Positions 16,535 to 23,974 of a DNA stretch of 40,948 nucleotides are shown one piece after another; position 1 is the stretch's first letter, and every line of letters begins with the position of its first letter. Below the pieces are notes generated by a model. It ran no database searches and was not told the origin of the DNA. It saw only the letters and a program-made list of their open reading frames with translations. Position numbers and translations under genes: made by a program. Location: contig CALGPL010000028.1 of the NCBI GenBank assembly GCA_937960595.1, forward strand, positions 1 through 40,948. Direction: 5' to 3'. Source of the DNA: an uncultured Anaerolineales bacterium (lineage in GTDB: Bacteria; Chloroflexota; Anaerolineae; Anaerolineales; Villigracilaceae).

Positions 16535-17110
16535 TTATCCCTTCCGAATATGATACATCGTTAATAGCGGGGTCCAGAGACGACGGAAAATGATCAGACC
16601 CAGCCCGCCCAGGTGCGCCTCCATCGCCCGCAGACCAAAGTCGCTCTGCGGATGCCCCCAGCGGAACAAGGCCTCGAACAGGCGCAGGTCCACGCCGCGC
16701 GGCTCCTCGAGGAAGAGACTCCCGCCGGGCCTCAGCAGACGGGCTATCTCGTTCAGCGCCGTCCGCCAGGCCGGGATGTGGTGCAGCACGCCGAAGATGA
16801 TCACCACGTCGAACGAGGCGTCATCCAGCCCGCTCAGGTCGGTCGCATCGCCGACCTCGAACCGGTAACCGGGATACTTCTGCCGCGCCCGTTCGATTTG
16901 CTCCGGCATCAGGTCGAGGCCGAGGTAACTGCGCGGCCCCAGCCTGTTGAGCAGGAACGCTCCATAGCCGGAACCGCAGCCGATTTCGAGGACATCCTTG
17001 TCCCGCACATCCAACCCCAGCGAGCGAAAGAGCGGCAGTTCCACCGTCCGCTGGCCCCAGCGCCGCCAGGGAGACTGCATGGCGCGAAATTCGATCGAAG
17101 AGAGTTTCAT
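16535..17110 (-). CDS. Class I SAM-dependent methyltransferase
   Basis: This 191-residue protein has motif I VLEIGCGSGYGAFLL, an acidic residue at the end of strand 2 (YLGLDLMP) and FDVVIIFGVLHHI, the methyltransferase-11 signature. The substrate cannot be told; the short C-terminal half leaves little room for a specificity domain. A TATAAT at 17145-17140 on this strand would give an untranslated leader of about 23 bases without a good ribosome binding site. It is convergent with the PfkB gene and divergent from the kinase at 17257. Confidence 0.82.
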   Translation of the reverse strand: MKLSSIEFRAMQSPWRRWGQRTVELPLFRSLGLDVRDKDVLEIGCGSGYGAFLLNRLGPRSYLGLDLMPEQIERARQKYPGYRFEVGDATDLSGLDDASFDVVIIFGVLHHIPAWRTALNEIARLLRPGGSLFLEEPRGVDLRLFEALFRWGHPQSDFGLRAMEAHLGGLGLIIFRRLWTPLLTMYHIRKG

Positions 17111-17156
17111 AGCCTGATCCGAAAGAGATTTTCACGGCCATTATACGCCCATCGCA

Positions 17157-17212
17157 AATCCAAAATCTGAAATCGTCAATCTACAATCGTAAATCTAAAA
17201 TCGTCAATCCAA
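17157..17212. repeat. AATCNNN heptanucleotide repeat tract
   Basis: Eight consecutive seven-base units of form AATCNNN run without interruption: CCAA, CTGA, CGTC, CTAC, CGTA, CTAA, CGTC and CCAA after each AAT. They lie between two divergent genes. The period of seven recurs in the unrelated CCGTCTA tract at 39454-39530. Confidence 0.85.
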
Positions 17213-17256
17213 AATATGGTATCCTTAACCCATCATCCCTGCGGGAGTGTGGATTT

Positions 17257-17901
17257 ATGTTCATTGCCATCGAAGGCGTCATCGGCGTCGGCAAGACCAC
17301 CCTGGCGCGGCTCCTCCAGCCCCGCTTCGACGCGGAACTGTTGCTCGAAGTCTTCGAGGAAAACCCCTTCCTCTCCGACTTCTACAGCGACCGCGAGCGC
17401 TACGCCTTTCAGACGCAAATCTTCTTCCTCCTCAGCCGCTACCACCAGCAGCACCGCACCGTCCCGGCCATCCTGGCGCGCGGCCGCCCGCTCATCTCCG
17501 ACTACACCTTCGCCAAAGACTCGCTCTTCGCCCGCATCAACCTGAAGAACGATGAACTAACCGTCTACTGTCAGGTCCACGAGGCCCTGGCCGAGAAGAT
17601 CACCCTGCCCGACCTGCTCGTCTATCTGCGCGCCAGCACCGACACCCTCATGCAGCGCATCGCCATGCGCGACCGCGCCTACGAGCGCAACATGGAACGC
17701 GCCTACATCGAGACCCTCAACCAGACCTACGAAGAGTTCTTCTCCAGGCCCTACGACAACACCCCGGTGCTGACCATTGACACCGACCCGCTCGACTTCG
17801 TCCGCCATCCGGAGCATCTCGACCTGATCGAGGCGCGCATCCGCGCGGTCTTGGATCGGCCTCGCCCGGCCCAGGAGGAGCGACATGCGTCTCACGCCTG
17901 A
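17257..17901 (+). CDS. Deoxynucleoside kinase, deoxyguanosine-kinase-like
   Basis: This 214-residue P-loop kinase begins FIAIEGVIGVGKTTLARLL (Walker A at residues 7-15). It carries FEENPFLSDFY, ISDYTFAKDSLFA and the arginine-rich lid region RIAMRDRAYERNME. FIAIEG and SDYxxxKxxxFA resemble Bacillus Dgk more than Dck, so deoxyguanosine salvage is the likelier role; this is from memory of the family. GGGAG lies about ten bases before ATG 17257. It overlaps the next gene by 17 bases. A second paralogue lies at 21725-22390. Confidence 0.83.
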   Translation: MFIAIEGVIGVGKTTLARLLQPRFDAELLLEVFEENPFLSDFYSDRERYAFQTQIFFLLSRYHQQHRTVPAILARGRPLISDYTFAKDSLFARINLKNDELTVYCQVHEALAEKITLPDLLVYLRASTDTLMQRIAMRDRAYERNMERAYIETLNQTYEEFFSRPYDNTPVLTIDTDPLDFVRHPEHLDLIEARIRAVLDRPRPAQEERHASHA

Positions 17902-18880
17902 CTTTCTGCTGCGCGTTGCCCGCGAGACGGCCCAAAAACGGGCGCTGGCCGAACCCGACCTGGCCGCCGTCTACCTGACCGGCTCGCTGCTGCGCCCCGA
18001 CCCGCTGCTGGGCGGCGCCGGCGACATTGACCTGGTCATCGTCCACGCCCAAGCGCCCGCCGCGCCGCGCGAAATCGTCCCCCTGACCGCCGAGGTGCAC
18101 CTCGACCTCCTGCACCGCAGCCGCGCCGACTATGCCCGGCCGCGTCAGATGCGCGCCGACCCCTTCCTGGGGCCGGAATTGTACGCTCCGGTTTGGCTTT
18201 ACGAAAGCCAGCACTTCCTCGAATTCGTCCAGGCCGGCGTGCGCGATAAGTTCGACGCCCCCGAAAACGTCCTGGCCCGCGCCCGCCTGCTGGCCGAACG
18301 GGCGCGTCGGGCCTGGAGCAGCCTGCAGGCCGGCCTGGAGGAAACGCCCGCCCGGATTCTTGCCTACCTCGAGGCGGTGGCCGACGCCGCCAACGCCGTC
18401 GCCGTGCTGAACGGGCCGCCGCTGGTCGAACGCCGTCTGTTGCTCGAATTCCCGCAGCGGGCCGAGGCCGTCCGCGCCCCCGGCCTGGCGGGCGAGTTGT
18501 TCCGCCTGCTCGGCTCCGAAATGTCCACCGGCACCGTGCTGGAAGACTTGCTGCCCGAGTGGGAGTCCGCCTTCCTCGACGCCGCCAGCCGGCCGAAGGT
18601 CGAGGCGCGCATCCATCCGGCCCGATTGGGGTACTACAAACTCGCCTTCGAGGCCATTCTGGCGAGCGAAAGTCGGCGCGCCATCCTATGGCCGCTGCTG
18701 CACACCTGGGCGCTGGCCGCTCTCGTCCTGCCGGCCCCTAAACAAGCCCGCTGGCTGGCCGTCTGCGAGGCGCTCGGTCTGAGCGGGGTTGGCTTCTACG
18801 CCCGCATGGAAAGCCTGGACGGATTCCTCGACCTGGTCGAAGAAATCCTGGACGGCCTGTCCAACGAGCAAAGGCTGTAG
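17885..18880 (+). CDS. Nucleotidyltransferase-fold protein (DUF4037-like)
   Basis: The 331-residue product has a minimal nucleotidyltransferase core near the N terminus: AVYLTGSLLRPDPLLGGAGDIDLVIVH, that is GS followed by D-x-D. A mainly helical C-terminal region of about 200 residues follows. It may transfer a nucleotide to a small molecule, protein or tRNA, but the partner is unknown. CAGGAGGAG precedes ATG 17885, inside the kinase gene, so the two are translationally coupled and probably functionally linked. Confidence in the fold is good; the function is open. Confidence 0.7.
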   Translation: MRLTPDFLLRVARETAQKRALAEPDLAAVYLTGSLLRPDPLLGGAGDIDLVIVHAQAPAAPREIVPLTAEVHLDLLHRSRADYARPRQMRADPFLGPELYAPVWLYESQHFLEFVQAGVRDKFDAPENVLARARLLAERARRAWSSLQAGLEETPARILAYLEAVADAANAVAVLNGPPLVERRLLLEFPQRAEAVRAPGLAGELFRLLGSEMSTGTVLEDLLPEWESAFLDAASRPKVEARIHPARLGYYKLAFEAILASESRRAILWPLLHTWALAALVLPAPKQARWLAVCEALGLSGVGFYARMESLDGFLDLVEEILDGLSNEQRL

Positions 18881-18921
18881 CCAGATTTGGGGCGGTGGCC
18901 TAAACCGCCGAGGCCCGAAAT

Positions 18922-19301
18922 TGTGGATAACTGGCGAAAAACTGTGGATAAACAGCGCGGCCTGTGGAAAAGGCGTGCAATTGTTCTAAAAGCGCCCCCC
19001 CAGATGTGGGAGGCGCTTTCCCGACAGGCCAAAATGTAGGCTGAGAGGCGAGACTGCCTCTTGGGCGCGAAAATTTCCTCCCACCGTTATCCACACGGCA
19101 CCGGCGCCTCTGCCGCCGGGCAGCCGTAGATATGGGTGAGGGAAACGGAACGCCTCCCAATGCTGGGGGGCCAGGCCCTTTTTCCACTTTTCCACCGTCC
19201 CTACTACGAATACGATATCCTTATTCCTATAACAAATCCTCTGAAATTCAGCCTTTTCCCGGCCAGGAAATCTTGTCTGGATGGCTTGAAAGTATTCCAC
19301 A
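18922..19301. promoter_or_regulatory. Cluster of DnaA-box-like sequences in a long spacer
   Basis: TGTGGATAA occurs at 18922-18930 and 18943-18951, and TGTGGAAAA at 18963-18971, giving three same-orientation boxes spaced 21 and 20 bases. A perfect TTATCCACA lies at 19087-19095. Near matches are TTTTCCACT (19180-19188), TTTTCCACC (19188-19196) and TATTCCACA (19293-19301), the last inside the spoVS promoter spacer. AT-richer sequence covers about 19200-19330. It could be an origin, a DnaA-titration site or DnaA control of spoVS. No dnaA, dnaN or gyrase gene is nearby. The rest of the 18881-19373 spacer shows no gene. Confidence 0.55.
18989..19019 (+). terminator. Hairpin inside the DnaA-box spacer, possible terminator
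   Basis: AAAGCGCC (18989-18996) pairs with GGCGCTTT (19012-19019), and inner C and G runs extend the stem. The T run is limited to the stem's last three bases, so termination is uncertain. It would close the kinase-nucleotidyltransferase operon. Confidence 0.4.
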
Positions 19302-19314
19302 AATCTTGTACAAT
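19286..19314 (+). promoter_or_regulatory. Promoter of spoVS
   Basis: TTGAAA (19286-19291) and TACAAT (19309-19314) are 17 bases apart. Transcription would start near 19321, leaving a leader of about 50 bases. The DnaA-box-like TATTCCACA lies between the two hexamers. Confidence 0.65.
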
Positions 19315-19373
19315 CTTAAGCGAGAGCAAGTTGCCCCGTTTAACCGAGATCAACGTTCAAAGGGAGAATTGCC

Positions 19374-19634
19374 ATGGAGATGATTAAGGTGTCTGCTACC
19401 TCCCGTACCTCCGCTGTAGCAGGGGCAATCGCGGGCGTGATCCGCGAACACAAGCATGCGGAAGTGCAAGCCATTGGGGCAGGGGCGGTCAATCAGGCGA
19501 TCAAGGCATTGGTGCTGGCCACCGGTTACTTGAAAAACGATGGCATTGACATCGTCTGCGTCCCCGAATTCGTGGACGTGGAAATCGATGGCAAGGTGCG
19601 CACGGCCATTAAATTGATCATCGATCCCCGCTGA
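19374..19634 (+). CDS. spoVS: Stage V sporulation protein S family protein
   Basis: The 86-residue protein matches SpoVS along its whole length and has the family's usual size: KVSATS, VAGAIAGVIREHKHAEVQAIGAGAVNQAIKA in two parts, then the IDGKVRTAIKLIIDPR ending. In Bacillus, SpoVS affects septation and sporulation. In non-sporulating phyla its role is unclear, and a nucleic-acid-binding Alba-like fold has been proposed. GGGAG precedes ATG 19374. It stands alone with its own promoter, downstream of a cluster of DnaA-box-like sites. Confidence 0.92.
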   Translation: MEMIKVSATSRTSAVAGAIAGVIREHKHAEVQAIGAGAVNQAIKALVLATGYLKNDGIDIVCVPEFVDVEIDGKVRTAIKLIIDPR

Positions 19635-19724
19635 TCGTTGGCTTTAAAAAAGGAGCCAGACAAAGGCTGCTCCGCGAGGGCGCCTCGCGAAGCCGCGTTT
19701 GGATTCTTGTTGCGGATAAGAAAC

Positions 19725-21659
19725 ATGCTTTCTCGATCCTCTCGCGCTGTGTCCGGCTGGATGCTCGTCCTGTTTCTGCTGGGGGACGGCTTGCTGATGT
19801 TCTTCCTAGGAACGGTTCATGCCGCTCCGGCGCAGCAGGAGACGCCAGCGGATCATGTTGTCATCAGCGAGTTCCGCAGTCGAGGGCCGAATGGCCTCAC
19901 CGATGAAATGGTGGAATTGTTCAATCCCACAAATGAGCCTGTGGATATTGGCGGCTGGTTGGTGCGTTCGATTAGCAGTTCGGGAAGCATGACAACTCGG
20001 GCGACCATTCCAACAGGGACAAATTTGCAGCCCGGTCAATATTATCTGGTTGCCACCGATGGTTATAATGGTCCTGTGGCGCGGGATCTGGCAATGTCTT
20101 CCGGTTTTGCCGACAATGGCGGGGCGGCCTTGGTCAGGGGGGCAGAAATAATCGATCGGGTGGGGATGAGCGCTCTGGCTGCCGAAGGAACGCCTTTAGA
20201 GGAATTGAAAAACGATTACGACTCATATGAGCGAAAAGGGGGAGGTTGTTTTGATACGAACGATAATTTTGCCGATTTTCAAAAGATCTCCCCATCTCAA
20301 CCCCAGAATACGGCTACTCCTTTCGCACCCTGTTCTGCGCAGGCGACAACCGAGAGTCCCACAGTTACCGAAGCGGCCACTTTTACCGAGACTCCTACCT
20401 TCACCGAGACCTTCACCCCCACCCTCACCGACACCCTCACCCCCAGCCTGACCCTCACCCCCACGCCGATGGCGCCCACCCACCTGGTCATCAGCGAAGT
20501 GCGCTTCCGCGGCCCGCTCGGCGGCAACGATGAATTCGTCGAACTCTACAACCCGACCGGCGCGGCGGTCAACATCGGTGGCTGGCAGGTGCGCAGGTCG
20601 AGCGGCTGTGGCACCAGCCTGGCAAGTGTGGCCACCCTCCCCGCCGGCGTCATCCTCGAGCCGGGGCAGCATTACCTCCTGGCGCACACCGCCTCCGGCG
20701 TGGCCGGCATCGCCGACCAGACCTATTCGAGCGGAATCGCCGACGACGGCGGGGTGGCGCTGGCGACCGACGCGGGCGTCGTGGTCGACCAGGTCGGCCT
20801 GTGCGCCTCGACCACCTACCGTGAGGGGCAAAACTTGCCCGCCCTCACCCAGAACGCCGATCAGGGCTACGAACGCCTGCCGGGCAGGGAGACGAGTTGC
20901 TACGACACCGACAACAACGCTGCTGACTTCCGCTTGCTCTCCCCCACCCAGCCCCAGAACCGCACTGCCGCGGCGGTCATGTGTGCCGGCGTGAGCCTCT
21001 ACACCCCGACCGGCACGGCCACGCCCACGTTCACCCGCACCCCCACCCGTACCATTACCCCCGTCCCCGGCGTGCTGGTCATCAACGAATTCCTGCCTCA
21101 CGCCAGCACCGACTGGAACGCCGACGGCCGCGTGGATGTGGGCGATGAATACATCGAAATCATGAACGTCGGCACCCAGAGCGTCAACCTGCGCAACTGG
21201 AAACTCGACGACGACGTGGGCGGCTCCAGCCCCTTTTCGCTGCCCGATGTGACCATCCAGCCGCGCCAGATCAGGCGCTTCTTCGGCTCACAGACCGGCA
21301 TCCTGCTCAACGACAGCGGCGACAGCGTCCGCCTGTTGCGGCCCGGCGGGCAGACGGCCGACCTGTTCAACTACCCCGCCGTCACCGTCTTCGACCGCGC
21401 CTGGTGCCGTCTGCCGGACGGCAACGGCCTGTGGACCTTTTCCTGCCGCCCGACCCCCGGCCGCCCCAACGCCGCCGCGTCCGACCTGGGGACGCCGGCC
21501 GCCTCGCCGGCGGCCACCGCCTGCCCCCTGTCCGATTCCCTCCCCCCGGCCCTCCTGCAGGCCGAATGCGGCGGCCTGCCCGTCTGGCCGCTGCGCACCC
21601 GCCTGGGGGACGGCGTCTGGCTGCAAGGGGCCGACAAGTGGGGGACGTTCCTCCACTAA
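19725..21659 (+). CDS. Secreted protein with three lamin-tail domains and Thr/Pro linkers
   Basis: From ATG 19725 the product is 644 residues. A signal peptide (WMLVLFLLGDGLLMFFLG, cleavage likely near HAAPA) precedes lamin-tail domains at about 43-185, 252-400 and 448-578. Each opens with VISE or VINE and a D-E-x-x-E-L/I motif. Linkers are rich in Thr and Pro (TETPTFTETFTPTL). Domains 1 and 2 are close repeats, including a shared YER...DTxxNxADF...SPxQPQN ending. No sortase motif or C-terminal membrane anchor is visible, so release or non-covalent surface binding is likely. Domain 1 is visibly lower in third-position GC than domains 2 and 3. A TTG-initiated extension to 19638 is less likely because it places 29 charged residues before the signal peptide. 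Confidence 0.85.
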   Translation: MLSRSSRAVSGWMLVLFLLGDGLLMFFLGTVHAAPAQQETPADHVVISEFRSRGPNGLTDEMVELFNPTNEPVDIGGWLVRSISSSGSMTTRATIPTGTNLQPGQYYLVATDGYNGPVARDLAMSSGFADNGGAALVRGAEIIDRVGMSALAAEGTPLEELKNDYDSYERKGGGCFDTNDNFADFQKISPSQPQNTATPFAPCSAQATTESPTVTEAATFTETPTFTETFTPTLTDTLTPSLTLTPTPMAPTHLVISEVRFRGPLGGNDEFVELYNPTGAAVNIGGWQVRRSSGCGTSLASVATLPAGVILEPGQHYLLAHTASGVAGIADQTYSSGIADDGGVALATDAGVVVDQVGLCASTTYREGQNLPALTQNADQGYERLPGRETSCYDTDNNAADFRLLSPTQPQNRTAAAVMCAGVSLYTPTGTATPTFTRTPTRTITPVPGVLVINEFLPHASTDWNADGRVDVGDEYIEIMNVGTQSVNLRNWKLDDDVGGSSPFSLPDVTIQPRQIRRFFGSQTGILLNDSGDSVRLLRPGGQTADLFNYPAVTVFDRAWCRLPDGNGLWTFSCRPTPGRPNAAASDLGTPAASPAATACPLSDSLPPALLQAECGGLPVWPLRTRLGDGVWLQGADKWGTFLH

Positions 21660-21674
21660 CCGGCGGACGAATCG

Positions 21675-21707
21675 AAACGGGGCGGACTCTCGTCTGCCCC
21701 GCCGTTT
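21675..21707. terminator. Bidirectional hairpin between convergent genes
   Basis: AAACGGGGCGGAC pairs with GTCTGCCCCGCCGTTT around a TCTC loop, with a three-base GCC bulge. It lies 16 bases after the lamin-tail gene and 17 bases beyond the end of the convergent kinase. T runs are short (GTTT on the + strand, GTTTCG on the - strand). Confidence 0.5.
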
Positions 21708-21724
21708 GCAGAAGGAGGGGATGC

Positions 21725-22390
21725 TCAATCCTGGGCGGCCCGCACCACTTCCTCCGGCTCGAAGACGACCTCTTCCTTGCCGGTCAATTTCTCCTCCACT
21801 TTGACGGCAATCAGGTTCAGGTGGCCGGGGTGGGCCACGTAGTCCAGGTCATCGGCCGGGACGGCCAGCACCGGGCAGAGGGTGAAATTGGCGATCCATG
21901 ATTCGTACAGGTTGTTCAGGCTCGAGAGGTAATCGGCCGGGATGGCGCGCTCGTAGTCGCGGCCGCGGCGGGCGATGCGCGCAATCAACGTCGGCACCGA
22001 GGCGCGCAGATAGATGACCAGATCGGGGGGCGGCAGGAATTCGACCAGGGTCAGATAGAGTTCGCGGTAGGTCTGGTAGTCGCGCGGCCGGAGATGTCCC
22101 TGCAAGAAGAGGTTGTGGGCAAAGATTTCGGCGTCCTCGTAGACCGAGCGGTCCTGGATGGCGGAGGAGGGGAACAGGGCCAATTGATGATGGGCGCGCA
22201 GGCGGTGGGTCAGAAAGAAAATTTGCGAGTGGAAGGCCCAGGCTTGCATGTCGCGGTAGAAATCGGCCAGGTAGGGGTTCTCGGCCACCGGCTCGAAGAA
22301 CGGCGTCCAGCCCAGTTTGGCGCACAGCATCTCGACCAGGGTGGACTTGCCCACCCCGATATTGCCGGCGACGGCGACGAATTTCTTCAT
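21725..22390 (-). CDS. Deoxynucleoside kinase, deoxyadenosine/deoxycytidine-kinase-like
   Basis: This 221-residue P-loop kinase has Walker A GNIGVGKST (9-17), VAENPYLADFY, and the D-R-S segment IQDRSVYEDAEIFA typical of the dCK/dAK branch. RIARRGRDYERAI is the lid arginine segment. GGAGGAAGATC precedes its ATG. It is a paralogue of the kinase at 17257, which lacks DRS and looks like deoxyguanosine kinase. Together they could salvage all purine and cytosine deoxynucleosides, as the Dck/Dgk pair does in Bacillus. Substrate calls are inferred from motifs. Confidence 0.85.
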   Translation of the reverse strand: MKKFVAVAGNIGVGKSTLVEMLCAKLGWTPFFEPVAENPYLADFYRDMQAWAFHSQIFFLTHRLRAHHQLALFPSSAIQDRSVYEDAEIFAHNLFLQGHLRPRDYQTYRELYLTLVEFLPPPDLVIYLRASVPTLIARIARRGRDYERAIPADYLSSLNNLYESWIANFTLCPVLAVPADDLDYVAHPGHLNLIAVKVEEKLTGKEEVVFEPEEVVRAAQD

Positions 22391-22407
22391 GATCTTCCTC
22401 CGGCGGG

Positions 22408-23076
22408 CTACGGCTGGGTGATCTGGGCCAGTTCGGCGTCGATGATTTGTTTGAACACCTCGTAGGGCTGGGCGCCGACCACGACGGTACTGTTGATCAG
22501 GAAGGTGGGCGTGGACTGGACGCCGATGCTCATGCCGTACTGCAGGTCGGCCAGCACTTCCTGACGGTAACGCTGGCTGCTCAGGCAGGCGCGGAAGGCC
22601 TCGGTATCCAGGCCGAGGTCGGCGGCGTATTGCAGCAGACCGGCATTGTCCATGTTGTACTGATTGCTGAACAGGGCTTCGTGGTAGTCGAAGTAGGCGT
22701 CCTGTTCGGCGGCGCAGTTGGCCGCCTCGGCCGCCGGCAGGGCGCCGGGATGGATGCTCATCAGGGGAAAATCCCGATAGATGAAGCGAATCTGGTCTGG
22801 GTATTCAGCCATCAGTTGGTAGAAGACCTGATCGTGCCAGCGCTTGCAGAACGGGCACTGGTAGTCGCTGTATTCGATGAGGGTGATGGGGGCGTTCTCC
22901 GGACCGAGGATCAGGTCGCCGGCTTCGGCGAGGGTCGTTTGGGTGTCGGGCGCGCTGCGGCCCCAGATGGAATATCCCACCAACAGGCCGAGCAGGAAAA
23001 CGATGGGAAGGGCGATGAGGAAGATGATCGTGCTGTCGGGGGGAGTCTGGCGTTTGCGGGAAGAAGAAGTGGGCAT
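22408..23076 (-). CDS. Membrane-anchored DsbA-like thioredoxin-fold protein
   Basis: The 222-residue product has a short basic N terminus, one membrane helix (about 16-37) and an external DsbA-like domain. The redox site is C74-P-F-C77 (SDYQCPFCKRW), with the cis-Pro loop at STPTFLIN. It resembles thioredoxin-fold proteins (Thioredoxin_4) that oxidise or isomerise disulfides in exported proteins. Two further cysteines (NCAAEQ and FRACLS) may form a structural pair. ATG 23076 lies exactly seven bases after a TATAAT, so the mRNA may be leaderless. The kinase gene follows after 17 bases. Confidence 0.88.
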   Translation of the reverse strand: MPTSSSRKRQTPPDSTIIFLIALPIVFLLGLLVGYSIWGRSAPDTQTTLAEAGDLILGPENAPITLIEYSDYQCPFCKRWHDQVFYQLMAEYPDQIRFIYRDFPLMSIHPGALPAAEAANCAAEQDAYFDYHEALFSNQYNMDNAGLLQYAADLGLDTEAFRACLSSQRYRQEVLADLQYGMSIGVQSTPTFLINSTVVVGAQPYEVFKQIIDAELAQITQP

Positions 23077-23083
23077 GCTGGCG

Positions 23084-23089
23084 ATTATA
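23084..23089 (-). promoter_or_regulatory. Extended -10 box for a probable leaderless DsbA-like transcript
   Basis: On the minus strand TGT-TATAAT is followed by CGCCAGC and then the ATG at 23076. The seven-base gap puts the expected transcription start on the start codon itself. No -35 consensus is evident, which the TGn extension could compensate for. Confidence 0.6.
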
Positions 23090-23108
23090 ACAGAAGGAAA
23101 GCGCCGCG

Positions 23109-23141
23109 AAAAAAAACCGGCAGGGAAGATTCTGCCGGTTT
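23109..23141 (-). terminator. Rho-independent terminator of the unknown membrane protein gene
   Basis: AAACCGGCAG (23114-23123) and CTGCCGGTTT (23132-23141) form a perfect ten-pair stem with an eight-base loop. Read on the minus strand it ends in a run of eight T (23116-23109). Confidence 0.85.
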
Positions 23142-23160
23142 GCAGGAAGGGGCGCGCCGC

Positions 23161-23883
23161 TCAATGGTTTTGCAGCAGGCTGCCGAGGATGGCGCCGATC
23201 AGCAAAATGGTCACGGCGGTCAACACCAGGCCGGGCAGCCACCAGGCCCACCAGACCGCCAGCAGGCCCAGCGAGATGGCCACGCCCAGGGCGACCATTG
23301 CGCGGCTAATATCCAGGGCGCGCTCTTTGAGCGGCTGGTTGGAGAGGATCCAAAGTGCGGTTCCGAGGGACATGCCAACGAGAGCGACCACCAGGCCGTA
23401 GAGTACGATCTGGCGGCCGGTGAGCGTAGGCAGGTCCAACAGCAGGATGCCGCAAGTCTGCTCGACTTGCCGGACGGGATAGGTGGCAAAGGTGTACATC
23501 TTGACGAAGATGTAGCGGTTCAGCACGGCGTCTTGGGGGTAGACGGCGATTTGCAGGGGATGGCTTTCGCCGGGCTGGAGTTCGAGCCGCTCGGAGATCA
23601 GCCGGAAGGGGCCCGGATTGCTCACCTGGAAGCGCACCGTGGGCCGTAGCAGCACGTCGCTGTCGTTTTCGAAGGTGAATGCAACCATCCCTGTCTCGCC
23701 GGTCGTGACGACCAGCGGACAGCGCATGGCGAACGTGCTTTTGTTGCCGTAGCGAGGGAAGCCATACAACATCGACTCGACATCGGCCCAGTTGGTGGTG
23801 ATGAACAGCGCCGCCCCCGTCAGCGCTCCGAGGGAGAACAGAAGCGCGGCCAGAACGCGCACCAGAACACGGATGGTCTTCAT
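23161..23883 (-). CDS. Membrane protein of unknown function
   Basis: This 240-residue protein was not recognised. It has an N-terminal hydrophobic segment (VLVRVLAALLFSLGALTGAA), an external stretch of about 110 residues predicted as beta-rich (VTTGETGMVAFTFENDSDVLLRPTV in two parts), and three to four C-terminal membrane helices from about 158. The outside part has single cysteines at RCPLVV and QTCGIL that could pair. It ends at a strong terminator and is transcribed away from the DsbA-like promoter. The redox neighbour hints that a disulfide may form in it, but this is weak evidence. Confidence 0.7.
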   Translation of the reverse strand: MKTIRVLVRVLAALLFSLGALTGAALFITTNWADVESMLYGFPRYGNKSTFAMRCPLVVTTGETGMVAFTFENDSDVLLRPTVRFQVSNPGPFRLISERLELQPGESHPLQIAVYPQDAVLNRYIFVKMYTFATYPVRQVEQTCGILLLDLPTLTGRQIVLYGLVVALVGMSLGTALWILSNQPLKERALDISRAMVALGVAISLGLLAVWWAWWLPGLVLTAVTILLIGAILGSLLQNH

Positions 23884-23974
23884 TTTCCTTGACCTCTCGA
23901 CCCAAATAGTTGCCTCTCATCATATCTGCCGCGGGCGACGGCGGCAACCTCCTACAGAAGGGTTTCCGCCGGGC

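Noticed and set aside
18900-19383. Several short open frames in the DnaA-box spacer
   Set aside because: They overlap each other on both strands and none has a ribosome binding site with a plausible protein.
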